Below are positions 1-8,410 of a DNA stretch of 64,000 nucleotides, in pieces. Below the pieces are notes generated by a model. It was given only the letters and a program-made list of their open reading frames with translations, was not told where the DNA came from and made no database searches. The DNA is from DUML01 sp050949905 (GTDB lineage: Bacteria; Bacillota; Desulfitobacteriia; Desulfitobacteriales; Syntrophobotulaceae): contig JBMNGP010000015.1 of the NCBI GenBank assembly GCA_050949905.1, positions 124,001 through 188,000 on the forward strand, given 5' to 3'. Position numbers and translations under genes: made by a program. Positions within the stretch are counted from its first letter, which is position 1. Each line of letters begins with the position of its first letter.

Positions 1-62
1 ATAATTATCGTATTGTTTTTTAGACTGCTATTGGTTTCCGCAAAGAGAGGAGGATCTCCGGA

Positions 63-2123
63 TTGAAAATATTTAAAAATGTAGCAATTTATTTGTTGAT
101 TATCCTATTGGCAATCTTGCTTATTAAATGGGCTAATCCTCCTGCTGAGACGGACACAAGCCTTGATTATTATGGATTTAAGCAAGCTGTTGCCGCCGGC
201 AGGGTCAATGATGTTTCCGTAGTAGTAAATGACCCGGTCAATATTTATACTGTGACCATGAATGATGGGAAGGTTTATGAAGTCACCGGCCCCACAGGTG
301 ACCAAAAGCTACTCGATGACCTGGAAAAACAAAATATCGAGCATCGCTTTGAACCTCCCGAAACTCCGCCTTGGTGGATATCTGTGCTGCCGACGCTGTT
401 TATGATGCTTTTAATCTTTGGGATATTCTTCTATATGATGCAGCAGACCCAGGGTGGGGGCAGTAAGGTTATGCAGTTTGGCAAGAGCCGGGCTCGCCTG
501 GTGGCTGACGATAAGAAAGTAACCTTCAAAGATGTAGCCGGTGCTGATGAAGTTAAGGAAGAATTGGAAGAAATCGTGGAGTTTCTCAAAGCTCCGAAGA
601 AATTTACCGATATTGGTGCCAAGATTCCTAAAGGAGTACTGCTCTTCGGGCCTCCCGGAACAGGTAAAACCCTTTTGGCTAAGGCTGTTTCCGGTGAAGC
701 CGGCGTACCTTTCTTCAGTATCAGCGGCTCCGATTTTGTGGAAATGTTTGTTGGGGTCGGGGCTTCCAGAGTAAGGGATTTATTCGAACAAGCCAAGAAG
801 AATTCACCCTGCATTGTCTTTATTGATGAGATCGATGCCGTTGGCCGGCACCGGGGGGCAGGTTTGGGCGGAGGCCACGATGAAAGGGAGCAAACTTTAA
901 ACCAACTCCTTGTGGAGATGGATGGCTTTAACGGTAACGAAGGCATTATCATCATCGCCGCTACTAACCGCCCGGATATTCTTGACCCGGCACTACTAAG
1001 GCCAGGGCGTTTTGACCGCCAGGTAGTTGTGAATGTACCTGATGTTAAAGGACGGGAAGAAATTCTTAAGGTCCACACTCAAGGCAAGCCTTTGGCTTCC
1101 AATGTGAACCTCGAAGTTCTGGCTCGCCGGACTCCGGGCTTTACCGGGGCAGATCTCGCTAACTTAGTTAACGAAGCTGCTTTGCTGACTGCTCGCCGCA
1201 ATCAAAAGAAAATTAATATGAAGGCTTTGGAAGACTCGATTGAAAGAGTTATTGCCGGTCCGGAAAAGAAAAGCCGGGTGATCAGCGAGTTTGAGAAAAA
1301 ACTTGTCTCTTATCACGAAGCAGGGCATGCCCTGTTAGGAGAGTATCTGCCGCATACCGATCCTCTGCATAAAGTATCCATTATCCCCAGGGGGAGAGCC
1401 GGCGGTTATACCTTACTGCTTCCCAAGGAAGACCGTAATTATATGACCAAATCCCAGCTGCTCGATCAGGTGGTAATGCTCTTAGGCGGTAGGGTTGCCG
1501 AGGCTTTAGTGTTGCATGAAATTAGCACGGGCGCCTCCAACGATTTGGAACGGGCGACCGGAATTGTCCGCAAAATGATTACCGAATTGGGCATGTCCGA
1601 TGAATTGGGGCCAATAACCTTTGGGCATAAGGAAGAACAAGTTTTCCTCGGCAGGGATATTGCCCGGGATCGCAATTACAGCGAATCCGTAGCCCAGGCT
1701 ATTGATAATGAAACCCGCCGCATAATTGATGAGGCTTACCAGAAGGCGCAAGATATAATTATTGAAAAAATGGACATTCTCCATGCTATTGCTCAGGCTT
1801 TAATGGAAAAAGAGACTCTGGAAGCCGAAGACTTCCAGAAGATTATTCGCGATTACGATGAAAGCCGGCAACAAGAACCTCTTCTTGCCGACGATCAAGA
1901 CCAAACCGATGATGCTGAGGAAAATGAAGCAGCGGCTGAGACCGCAGGCGATGCTGAAGCCGGCTTAGAGGACGAAGCTGCTTTGGAGGATGAAGCGGAC
2001 GGTGAGGGTGAGGCCGTTGCCCAAGATGAGATCTTGGAGGAAGATGCGGAAAATCTTGAGGATACCGCTGCTCCTAACACGGAAGGAAGAAAGATTAAAA
2101 TAAAAAGGACTACCAAACCATAA
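63..2123 (+). CDS. ftsH: ATP-dependent zinc metalloprotease FtsH
   Basis: Membrane-anchored AAA+ protease that extracts and degrades membrane and short-lived cytosolic proteins. The 686-residue product has an N-terminal membrane helix (about residues 5-22), an extracytoplasmic domain, a second helix (about 104-125), an AAA module with Walker A GPPGTGKT near residue 200 and Walker B VFIDEID near 255, the SRH arginines in RPGRFDR, and the zinc site HEAGH near 420. The TTG start follows GGAGGAT at good spacing and gives the expected short cytoplasmic lead-in. The last 70 or so residues are an unusually acidic Glu/Asp/Ala-rich tail ending in a basic KIKIKR stretch; family members often end in a disordered tail but this one is long. 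ndk follows 57 bases later. Confidence 0.97.
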   Translation: MKIFKNVAIYLLIILLAILLIKWANPPAETDTSLDYYGFKQAVAAGRVNDVSVVVNDPVNIYTVTMNDGKVYEVTGPTGDQKLLDDLEKQNIEHRFEPPETPPWWISVLPTLFMMLLIFGIFFYMMQQTQGGGSKVMQFGKSRARLVADDKKVTFKDVAGADEVKEELEEIVEFLKAPKKFTDIGAKIPKGVLLFGPPGTGKTLLAKAVSGEAGVPFFSISGSDFVEMFVGVGASRVRDLFEQAKKNSPCIVFIDEIDAVGRHRGAGLGGGHDEREQTLNQLLVEMDGFNGNEGIIIIAATNRPDILDPALLRPGRFDRQVVVNVPDVKGREEILKVHTQGKPLASNVNLEVLARRTPGFTGADLANLVNEAALLTARRNQKKINMKALEDSIERVIAGPEKKSRVISEFEKKLVSYHEAGHALLGEYLPHTDPLHKVSIIPRGRAGGYTLLLPKEDRNYMTKSQLLDQVVMLLGGRVAEALVLHEISTGASNDLERATGIVRKMITELGMSDELGPITFGHKEEQVFLGRDIARDRNYSESVAQAIDNETRRIIDEAYQKAQDIIIEKMDILHAIAQALMEKETLEAEDFQKIIRDYDESRQQEPLLADDQDQTDDAEENEAAAETAGDAEAGLEDEAALEDEADGEGEAVAQDEILEEDAENLEDTAAPNTEGRKIKIKRTTKP

Positions 2124-2180
2124 ACAGATTCGGCTGGAAAGCCGGAAGGATACGAACGGGGTTAGAGAAGGAGGGTTTCC

Positions 2181-2630
2181 ATGGAAAGAACATTTTTGTT
2201 GCTTAAGCCGGATGCTGTGCAAAGAGGCTTAATCGGAGAAATAATAGCAAGGTTGGAAAAGAAAGGCCTAAAGTTAGTAGCTTTAAAGATGCTCATGGTT
2301 GACAGGGCTTTGGCTGAAGAGCATTATCGGGAGCATCGGGGTAAAAGCTTCTTTGAGCCCACGGTCCAATATATTATGTCTTCTCCCGTTATTGCTATGG
2401 TTTGGGAAGGCAAAAATGCGGTGGCCTTAGCGCGGGTCATGATGGGAGCCACCAATCCGGCTAACGCCGATCCGGGTTCTATCCGGGGGAGTTATGCTCT
2501 GGATATCAGCAGGAATGTGATTCATGGTTCAGATTCCCTGGAGAGTGCTGAGCGGGAGATAGCCCTTTACTTCCGACCGGAAGAGATTTTGGCTTATCCT
2601 AAAGCTGGGGATGACTGGCTGAGTGAATAA
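2181..2630 (+). CDS. ndk: Nucleoside diphosphate kinase
   Basis: Transfers the gamma phosphate of ATP to nucleoside diphosphates through a phosphohistidine. At 149 residues it has the standard length. The N-terminal ERTFLLLKPDAVQRG motif and the catalytic-His segment RNVIHGSDS (about residues 112-120) are intact, and the C-terminal YFRPEEI is typical. The ATG follows GGAGGG by six bases. A strong terminator directly downstream ends the ftsH-ndk unit. Confidence 0.97.
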   Translation: MERTFLLLKPDAVQRGLIGEIIARLEKKGLKLVALKMLMVDRALAEEHYREHRGKSFFEPTVQYIMSSPVIAMVWEGKNAVALARVMMGATNPANADPGSIRGSYALDISRNVIHGSDSLESAEREIALYFRPEEILAYPKAGDDWLSE

Positions 2631-2635
2631 CAACA

Positions 2636-2663
2636 AGGACACCCGCCGCAGGGTGTCCTTTTA
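2636..2663 (+). terminator. Rho-independent terminator after ndk
   Basis: AAGGACACCC and GGGTGTCCTT form a perfect 10-bp stem around a six-base loop and run into TTTT. It lies six bases after the ndk stop. Confidence 0.9.
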
Positions 2664-2757
2664 AATGGCGAAGATTCAAATGTTTTAAACAGGATTCACC
2701 TTTATACTTCTTAATGTACTGAATATCGCCGAGTTTCTTAAGCTGAGGTGAAACAAG

Positions 2758-3465
2758 ATGCAGATTAATAAAAATTTAGCTATTAGCCTGATTACTTTAG
2801 GATTGTTTGTGATTGGGGTTTTTTCCGTTATCCTTGTTAAAGCCTACTATAGTGCTAATCAAGATTTACTGCATCAGGACGCCAATTTGCCCAGCCTGAT
2901 CCAATTGGAATTAGAAAATGAACAGTTGGCCAAGGAAAACGAGAAACTATGGGACGAGCTTACCAGGCTGAAAGCCGGCCAGAGTGCGGCAGCTTTAGCC
3001 TCCCAGCAGTTGGACGAAGCCCGGATGAATGCTGCCCTGGTCGAAATGACCGGCCCGGGAATTCAAATTATTCTCGACGACTCCGACTTGGATCGCAATT
3101 CTGATTATGGGAATTATGTTATTCATGAAGAATACCTTCGTACTCTGATTAATATCCTCTGGAATGGGGGAGCAGAAGGCATCGCTGTTAATAACCAGCG
3201 TATCACTACCCATACTGAGATTTTTTGCAGCGGGGCTTATATCCGGATTAATGGCACCAGGCAAATGCCTCCCTACCGGATAGTGGCCATAGGCGACCAA
3301 AGCAACCTGACTTCTGCTTTACAGTTTTATTTTTGGGATAAGTTGGGCGAATACCAGGAGCAATACGGGATAACCCGAAAATTGGAGACTCCGGAAGAGC
3401 CTCTCACTATTCCGGCCGGGAAAGAGATTGATTATGAGTTTGCTGAACCGGTCAAGGAGGATTGA
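2758..3465 (+). CDS. DUF881 family protein (first of a pair)
   Basis: 235-residue protein with one N-terminal membrane helix (about residues 8-28), a coiled coil (about 45-75, rich in Glu/Lys/Leu, then an Ala/Gln run) and a globular DUF881 domain. Characteristic pieces are the GPGIQIILDDS segment, the NILWNGGAEGIAVNNQRI segment and the PPYRIVAIGD segment. DUF881 proteins (YlxW/YlxX type) occur as pairs or triples near division and sporulation genes in Firmicutes; their biochemical role is not settled. The ATG follows GAGGTGA. The next gene begins five bases after its stop and encodes a paralogue, so the two are co-transcribed. Confidence 0.9.
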   Translation: MQINKNLAISLITLGLFVIGVFSVILVKAYYSANQDLLHQDANLPSLIQLELENEQLAKENEKLWDELTRLKAGQSAAALASQQLDEARMNAALVEMTGPGIQIILDDSDLDRNSDYGNYVIHEEYLRTLINILWNGGAEGIAVNNQRITTHTEIFCSGAYIRINGTRQMPPYRIVAIGDQSNLTSALQFYFWDKLGEYQEQYGITRKLETPEEPLTIPAGKEIDYEFAEPVKED

Positions 3466-3469
3466 GGAA

Positions 3470-4180
3470 ATGTTTAATAAGCACATCATAACTGTGGCTA
3501 CCATTGCCGCCGTTGCTATAGGTTTCCTTATTTCCCTGCAAGTGCAGGCTCAAAAAGAGGTTGATGTAGCCGAACAAATCCAGCAGGAGAGACTGAACCA
3601 AATGCGCTCTGTCATGAATACCCTCCAGGAAAGAAACAAACAACTGCAGGAGGAATATAAAAAACTGACCAGCGAATTAGATCAGTTTAAAAATAAAGAG
3701 ATCAATAATCCTTTCCTCATAGCCAGACTTGACAAACTGAGAATAGCCGATGGCACAAGTACAGTACGGGGCCCCGGGGTAAGGATGACTATCCAGGACA
3801 GTGGCCCGGATATCCATGTCCTCTTTCCCCTAAACACCGACGACCTGCGCCGGATTATTAACACTATGCGTTTTGCCGGAGCTGAAGCTATAAGTATTAA
3901 TGGCCAAAGGGTTGTAAGTACGACTTCAATCGTCATGAGCGGAACCTCGACTATCCTGGTTAATTCTGTCCCTATCAGCCGAGTGGGGGGTACAACTTAT
4001 GAATTGCTGGCCATAGGCGACCAAGAAACATTGCTCGATTATCTTACCAAGCTGGAAGCCTCATCCTTAAAGCAAGCGGGCATGAAGGTAGAAATCTTCA
4101 GGGAAATTGTCACGATTCCTTCCTATAAGGGCGGGTACCGTTTTGAATATGCTCAGGCGGTTAAAGAACCATCTGAGTAG
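3470..4180 (+). CDS. DUF881 family protein (second of a pair)
   Basis: 236-residue paralogue of the preceding gene: N-terminal membrane helix (about 5-22), a coiled coil (about 30-75), then the DUF881 domain with VRGPGVRMTIQDSG, MRFAGAEAISINGQRV and TYELLAIGD. I chose the ATG at 3470 because AAGGAGG at the end of the upstream gene sits at good distance; an earlier in-frame ATG would overlap the upstream gene. By topology both proteins are membrane-anchored with an external domain. Confidence 0.9.
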   Translation: MFNKHIITVATIAAVAIGFLISLQVQAQKEVDVAEQIQQERLNQMRSVMNTLQERNKQLQEEYKKLTSELDQFKNKEINNPFLIARLDKLRIADGTSTVRGPGVRMTIQDSGPDIHVLFPLNTDDLRRIINTMRFAGAEAISINGQRVVSTTSIVMSGTSTILVNSVPISRVGGTTYELLAIGDQETLLDYLTKLEASSLKQAGMKVEIFREIVTIPSYKGGYRFEYAQAVKEPSE

Positions 4181-4223
4181 AATTGTAAGCTCAAGACAGG
4201 CTAGAGGAAAGAAGGGAACTAAG

Positions 4224-5447
4224 TTGAATGTTACTTTTGAAGACGGTACCCGCTTTTTATGCTGCCGGGGGAGTAAACTCGAACTGGGCCCAAGGACCCT
4301 ACTCATGGGAATCTTAAATCTCACTCCGGACTCCTTTGCTGACGGTGGACGTTATATAAGCACGGAAAAGGCGCTGGAACAGGCAGCAAGGCTTATCCGG
4401 GAGGGAGCCGATATCCTGGATATTGGAGGTGAGTCCACCCGTCCCGGCTATGCCGGAATTAGTGCCGAGGAAGAGTGGGCTCGCTTGGAGCCGGTTTTAA
4501 AAGAACTTCTTCCCCGCTGTCCTGTTCCGGTCTCGGTCGATACCCAAAAGGCAGCGGTAGCGGAGAAGGCCTTAAATTACGGCGTACATATTATTAATGA
4601 TATTTGGGGCTTACAGCGGGATCCGGCTATGGCGGGAGTAATAAGTGCTTCCCAAGCGGCGGTTGTCATTATGCATAATAGAAATAATACCGAGTATACT
4701 GATCTATTGGGTGAAATTTTGGCCTTTTTGGAGCAAAGCATTGAGCTGGCTTTAAAGTCCGGAATCAGAGAAGACCGGATTGTAATTGATCCCGGGATAG
4801 GTTTCGGGAAGACTCCGGAACAAAACCTTGAAGTCTTAAGCAGACTGGCTGAATTTAAGGCCCTGCCTTATCCCCTGCTGCTGGGCGTCTCCCGCAAGTC
4901 TGTTATTGGCAGAACTTTGCATCTCCCGGTGGAGGAAAGGCTGGAGCCTACTATTGCCTTAAATACCCTAGGGATAGCAGCCGGGGCGGATATTATCCGG
5001 GTACATGATTTAGCGGCCAATAAAAAGGCAGCTATGATGACCGACCTGGTTATACGAAGAAAAAGGGAAAAGACTGAAGGAGCAGAAGCGAACATTATTC
5101 ATTTAAAAGGGATGGAATTTTACGCTTATCATGGGGTCTTGCCCGAAGAACAAGAGCTAGGTCAAAGGTTTGTGGTTGATGTTGACCTTTATCCTGAAAA
5201 GTGGGTAAAAGATAAGGATTGTTTGGAGAATACGATTAATTATGCTGCGGTGTATGAGGTTATCAAGACCTGTGTGGAAAAGGAAAGATATAAACTGCTG
5301 GAATCTTTGGCTGAGGAGATCGCTGCCAGGATTTTGGCGGGTTTTGCTTGTGAATTAATCAGGGTAGAGATCCATAAACCCAATGCCCCTTTGCCCGGAG
5401 TGTTTAGAGATGTTTCCGTCGAAATTTTCCGAGGGAGAGCAGAATGA
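4224..5447 (+). CDS. folP: Fused dihydropteroate synthase-dihydroneopterin aldolase (FolP-FolB)
   Basis: One 407-residue chain carrying two folate-pathway enzymes. Residues about 25-290 are dihydropteroate synthase, with LLMGILNLTPDSFADGG, the GESTRPG loop and DPGIGFGKT. Residues about 290-400 are dihydroneopterin aldolase, opening at IHLKGMEFYAYHGVLPEE, with the catalytic Tyr/Lys context and a closing EIHKPNAPLPG segment. FolB makes 6-hydroxymethyl-dihydropterin, FolK (next gene, 4-base overlap) pyrophosphorylates it and FolP joins it to p-aminobenzoate, so three consecutive steps come from two polypeptides. The TTG at 4224 is the best start I find; the open frame extends upstream into the DUF881 gene, so the start is uncertain by some tens of residues. 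No frameshift separates the two domains. Confidence 0.93.
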   Translation: MNVTFEDGTRFLCCRGSKLELGPRTLLMGILNLTPDSFADGGRYISTEKALEQAARLIREGADILDIGGESTRPGYAGISAEEEWARLEPVLKELLPRCPVPVSVDTQKAAVAEKALNYGVHIINDIWGLQRDPAMAGVISASQAAVVIMHNRNNTEYTDLLGEILAFLEQSIELALKSGIREDRIVIDPGIGFGKTPEQNLEVLSRLAEFKALPYPLLLGVSRKSVIGRTLHLPVEERLEPTIALNTLGIAAGADIIRVHDLAANKKAAMMTDLVIRRKREKTEGAEANIIHLKGMEFYAYHGVLPEEQELGQRFVVDVDLYPEKWVKDKDCLENTINYAAVYEVIKTCVEKERYKLLESLAEEIAARILAGFACELIRVEIHKPNAPLPGVFRDVSVEIFRGRAE

Positions 5448-5932
5448 CAGTAAAAAACATGCTGACCGGATATTTAAGCCTGGGGAGCAACCTGGGAGAT
5501 AGAAGAAAAAACCTGGAACAGGCACTTTCTCTGTTGGAGAATCCGGTTTTCAAAGTTTTAAAAATATCGAGCTTCTACGAGACTGAGCCTTGGGGAGGGG
5601 TCGAGCAGGCTCCTTTCTATAACTTGGCGGCCAAGATCGAATCTCTACTGGAGCCTGTGCAATTATTGCATCACTGCCAAAAAGTTGAACAGTTCATGGG
5701 GCGGGAGCGCCAGCTGCACTGGGGCCCCAGGGTAATCGATATTGATATTCTTACTTATCATACTTACATAATTAGCACCCCGGAGCTAACTCTGCCCCAT
5801 CCTTATCTGGAAAAAAGAGAGTTTGTGCTGGCTCCCCTCAGAGAGATCGAACCTAATTTAATTTTACCTTCCGGGAAATCTATAAAAACCGTAAAAGGTG
5901 AAGGAAAAGTGCAAAAAATATCTTTCACTTAA
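5444..5932 (+). CDS. folK: 2-amino-4-hydroxy-6-hydroxymethyldihydropteridine pyrophosphokinase
   Basis: Transfers pyrophosphate from ATP to 6-hydroxymethyl-dihydropterin. The 162-residue product has the N-terminal YLSLGSNLGDRRKNL motif, SSFYETEPWG, and the Mg-binding GPRVIDIDIL signature near residues 92-101, then LPHPYLEKREFVLAPL. Its ATG overlaps the folP-folB stop (ATGA), indicating translational coupling. An internal ATG at 5459 is a possible alternative start. Confidence 0.96.
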   Translation: MTVKNMLTGYLSLGSNLGDRRKNLEQALSLLENPVFKVLKISSFYETEPWGGVEQAPFYNLAAKIESLLEPVQLLHHCQKVEQFMGRERQLHWGPRVIDIDILTYHTYIISTPELTLPHPYLEKREFVLAPLREIEPNLILPSGKSIKTVKGEGKVQKISFT

Positions 5933-6072
5933 GATTATTTTGTTTTATAATGTACTCGAAACTGTGGACAGTATCCATCGGAATTGTACTGCGGTTTTGG
6001 GGGATAATCCTTATAACTTGAAAATGCTTAAGGCATTAACCGCTTGGATAACTACTGAGACGGTGAAGGCAG

Positions 6073-6097
6073 AGCAAATCTTAAAATTTGCTTTTTT
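6073..6097 (+). terminator. Terminator-like hairpin in the leader of the DUF2520 gene
   Basis: AGCAAAT and ATTTGCT form a 7-bp stem with a six-base loop followed by TTTTT. It lies between folK and the next gene and could end the folate transcript or act as an attenuator for the downstream gene. Confidence 0.6.
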
Positions 6098-6100
6098 CGA

Positions 6101-6136
6101 AATACACCTTCACCTGACGGGGAGGTGTATTTTTTT
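6101..6136 (+). promoter_or_regulatory. Hairpin with embedded ribosome binding site, ahead of the DUF2520 gene
   Basis: AATACACCT (6101-6109) pairs with AGGTGTATT (6123-6131) and is followed by a run of T. The 3' arm contains GGAGGTG (6121-6127), the only plausible Shine-Dalgarno for the TTG at 6135. The same hairpin therefore looks both like an intrinsic terminator and like an RBS sequestrator. About 120 bases of leader precede it, including a small ACTGT/ACAGT hairpin near 5961. I could not match it to a known riboswitch. Confidence 0.5.
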
Positions 6137-7022
6137 GTCAGTTCTAAACCGTAGGTTTGCGGTGATTGGAACAGGGGTAGTCGGTACGGCTCTGGCAGTT
6201 TTGCTAGAGAAGGCAGGTCTTAGGTGTGTTGGTGTCCATACCCGCACAACTGCTTCCTATGAGAATTTTTGCCGTTATCTTAAGAGCCCGCATTTGGAAT
6301 TAAGTGTCCTGGCCCGGGAAGCCGACCTGCTTTTTATTACGACGCTTGACGGAGAAATAGAAAGGGTTGCTGAAAAATTAGCAAAGCTTTCAGCCCATAA
6401 ACCGGCGCAGGTTTGGATTCATTGCTCAGGTTCTCTACAGTCGGCTAGCATGCGTAAGAATCCGGAGCTTGCAGTAAGTTACCTTTCAGTACATCCTTTG
6501 CAAGCCTTTGCGGATGTGGATAGCGCCTTGCAACTCATGGCCGGAGTGCATTTTGGTATCGAAGGCAGTAATCAGAGGAGCGAGCAGCTGGGAAGAGAGC
6601 TTGTGCAAATTTTGGGCGGAATTCCCCATAGGATTAAGCCCGAGCAAAAAACCCTTTATCATGCCGGAGCGGTTGTGGCTTCCAATTATCTGGTCTCTTT
6701 GGCTTACCTGGGTGTCAAGCTTTTTGAGATGGCCGGAATTAGCCGGCAGGAGGCCTTGGAGTCCTTACTGCCTTTGATGCAGGGGGCCTATCAGAACGTT
6801 GACAGGGTCGGACTGCATCGTGCCTTAACCGGCCCTATCGCCCGGGGAGATGTGGAAGTAATTGAAAAACATTTGCAAGAAATGCCGGAGGAGCTCGGCA
6901 AAACCTATAAGGCTTTAGGACGGTTGGCTTTGGAATTAGGCAAGGAGCGCAAAAAGCTCCAAGGTTTAAGCTATAGCCCTGAATCCTTAGAAAGGTTGAA
7001 AAATTTGCTTAAAGAAGATTGA
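6135..7022 (+). CDS. Rossmann-like / DUF2520 domain protein (reductase-like)
   Basis: 295-residue protein. Residues about 5-120 form an NAD(P)-binding Rossmann fold opening with RFAVIGTGVVGTALAVLL, and the C-terminal half is the DUF2520 helical domain containing HAGAVVASNYLVSL. The overall layout resembles ketopantoate reductase and 6-phosphogluconate dehydrogenase-type enzymes. DUF2520 genes are frequently neighbours of pan genes, and panC follows here 73 bases on, so a role in the pantothenate branch is plausible but not shown. The TTG start is chosen because GGAGGTG lies at ideal spacing and the Rossmann motif starts a few residues later; the open frame upstream is leader. Confidence 0.82.
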   Translation: MSVLNRRFAVIGTGVVGTALAVLLEKAGLRCVGVHTRTTASYENFCRYLKSPHLELSVLAREADLLFITTLDGEIERVAEKLAKLSAHKPAQVWIHCSGSLQSASMRKNPELAVSYLSVHPLQAFADVDSALQLMAGVHFGIEGSNQRSEQLGRELVQILGGIPHRIKPEQKTLYHAGAVVASNYLVSLAYLGVKLFEMAGISRQEALESLLPLMQGAYQNVDRVGLHRALTGPIARGDVEVIEKHLQEMPEELGKTYKALGRLALELGKERKKLQGLSYSPESLERLKNLLKED

Positions 7023-7095
7023 CCGGCTTAACAGGAATTAACAAGGATAGATAATTGAGAATTCAAAGCGGACAAAGACACTGGAGGTAAAACTA

Positions 7096-7959
7096 ATGAA
7101 GATCACCGAGTATATCGATACTCTGCGCGAGAACGTTTCTGCGGCCAGAGAGCAAGGGAAGACGGTAGTGCTTATTCCCACTATGGGTTTTTTGCATAAA
7201 GGGCATCTTTCCATGGTGGAAGCAGCCCGCAAACAGGACGAAGACCACGAAAAAGTTTATATTGTCATGAGTATCTTCGTTAATCCCTTGCAATTTGGGC
7301 CCAATGAGGATTTTGACAAATATCCTCGCAATCTGGTGAGAGATTCCCGTTTGGCGCAGGAAGCCGGGGTTGATTTGCTCTTTACACCTTCCGTTCAGGA
7401 AATGTATCCCCAAGGGCAAAGCCTTACAGCAGTAAGTGTAGCGGAGGTAACGACCGGGCTGTGCGGCGCAAGCCGTCCGGGGCATTTTCAGGGAGTTACT
7501 ACCGTGGTGGCAAAATTATTTAATATTGTCCTGCCGGATGTTGCTTTTTTCGGCCAAAAGGACTACCAGCAATTTGTTGTTATTAAACAAATGTGTGAAG
7601 ATTTAAATATTCCGGTAATATTGGTTGCTGTGCCGACGGTTAGGGAAGCCGACGGTCTAGCCATGAGCTCTCGCAACTCATATCTTCAGCCCGAAGAACG
7701 CAAGCAGGCACCTGTCCTTTATCGTTCCCTGCAAGAGGCGGCTCAGCTTATTTCTGCTGGAGAAAGAAAAGTCGAAGTGATACGGGAGAAAATCAAGCAA
7801 AGAATAACCCAAGAAACAAACGGGAAAATTGAGTATATAGAAATCCGCAATTCCGATAATCTGGCCCAACTGGAGACAATTAACTGTCCGGTAGTCATTG
7901 CTTTAGCAGTTCATTTTGGTTCCACACGTTTAATAGACAATATTCTGGTGGAGGTGTAA
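7096..7959 (+). CDS. panC: Pantothenate synthetase (pantoate-beta-alanine ligase)
   Basis: ATP-dependent joining of pantoate and beta-alanine. The 287-residue product has the HIGH-type signature PTMGFLHKGHLSM (about residues 31-43), FVNPLQFGPNEDFDKYPR, GHFQGVTTVVAKLFNIV, AFFGQKDYQQ and MSSRNSYL. The ATG follows GGAGG. panD follows three bases after the stop, so the product's two substrates' branches are encoded side by side. panB is not in this window. Confidence 0.97.
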   Translation: MKITEYIDTLRENVSAAREQGKTVVLIPTMGFLHKGHLSMVEAARKQDEDHEKVYIVMSIFVNPLQFGPNEDFDKYPRNLVRDSRLAQEAGVDLLFTPSVQEMYPQGQSLTAVSVAEVTTGLCGASRPGHFQGVTTVVAKLFNIVLPDVAFFGQKDYQQFVVIKQMCEDLNIPVILVAVPTVREADGLAMSSRNSYLQPEERKQAPVLYRSLQEAAQLISAGERKVEVIREKIKQRITQETNGKIEYIEIRNSDNLAQLETINCPVVIALAVHFGSTRLIDNILVEV

Positions 7960-7962
7960 AAG

Positions 7963-8346
7963 ATGTTCAGGCAGATGATGAAATCCAAAATCCATAAAGC
8001 GAAGGTTACCCAAGCCAACTTGAATTATGTAGGGAGTATTACCATTGACAGCTATTTGCTGGAATTGGCCGATATTCTCCCTAATGAAAAAGTCCAGGTA
8101 GTTAATAACCATAATGGAGCGAGGCTGGAAACCTATGTGATTTCCGGCGAAAGGCATTCCGGCATGATTTGTTTAAACGGGGCGGCAGCCAGACTTGTCC
8201 AGGTTGGAGATGAAATTATAATTATATCTTATGGAATGTGTACGGACGAGGAAGCTAAAAGCTATGTCCCTAAGATTGTCTTTGTTGACAGGGAGAACCG
8301 GCCTACCGAAATTGCCAATGTGGAGATTCATGGTACGGAGGCTTGA
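7963..8346 (+). CDS. panD: Aspartate 1-decarboxylase proenzyme
   Basis: Makes beta-alanine from aspartate with a pyruvoyl cofactor produced by self-cleavage. The 127-residue chain has the cleavage site Gly24-Ser25 in LNYVGSITID, Tyr at the catalytic position in the following segment, and NGAAARLVQVGDEIIIISY. The start follows GAGGTG at the end of panC. Its last codons overlap the -35 element of the nadA promoter. Confidence 0.97.
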   Translation: MFRQMMKSKIHKAKVTQANLNYVGSITIDSYLLELADILPNEKVQVVNNHNGARLETYVISGERHSGMICLNGAAARLVQVGDEIIIISYGMCTDEEAKSYVPKIVFVDRENRPTEIANVEIHGTEA

Positions 8347-8371
8347 CACTTTTTAGATCGGAGCATAGAAT
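8343..8371 (+). promoter_or_regulatory. Sigma-A-type promoter for nadABC
   Basis: TTGACA (8343-8348), a 17-base spacer and TAGAAT (8366-8371), a near-perfect vegetative promoter. It overlaps the panD stop codon and lies about 40 bases before nadA. Confidence 0.75.
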
Positions 8372-8390
8372 TTAGAAAAAGGTCCTAACA

Positions 8391-8409
8391 GGAAAGGAGC
8401 AAGCTTTCC
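8391..8409 (+). promoter_or_regulatory. RBS-containing hairpin before nadA
   Basis: GGAAAG (8391-8396) and CTTTCC (8404-8409) are exact inverted repeats separated by seven bases. The nadA Shine-Dalgarno AAGGAG lies across the 5' arm and loop, one hairpin turn from the ATG at 8411, so folding could reduce nadA translation. Confidence 0.45.
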
Positions 8410-8410
8410 G

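Noticed and set aside
431..1784. Open frames of up to 215 codons antisense to ftsH
   Set aside because: They are shadows of a well-conserved gene, with no start signals or family motifs.
5946..6134. T-box or folate riboswitch before the DUF2520 gene
   Set aside because: I could not find the T-box sequence AAGGTGGTACCGCG or the conserved core of the THF riboswitch; only the two hairpins are supported.
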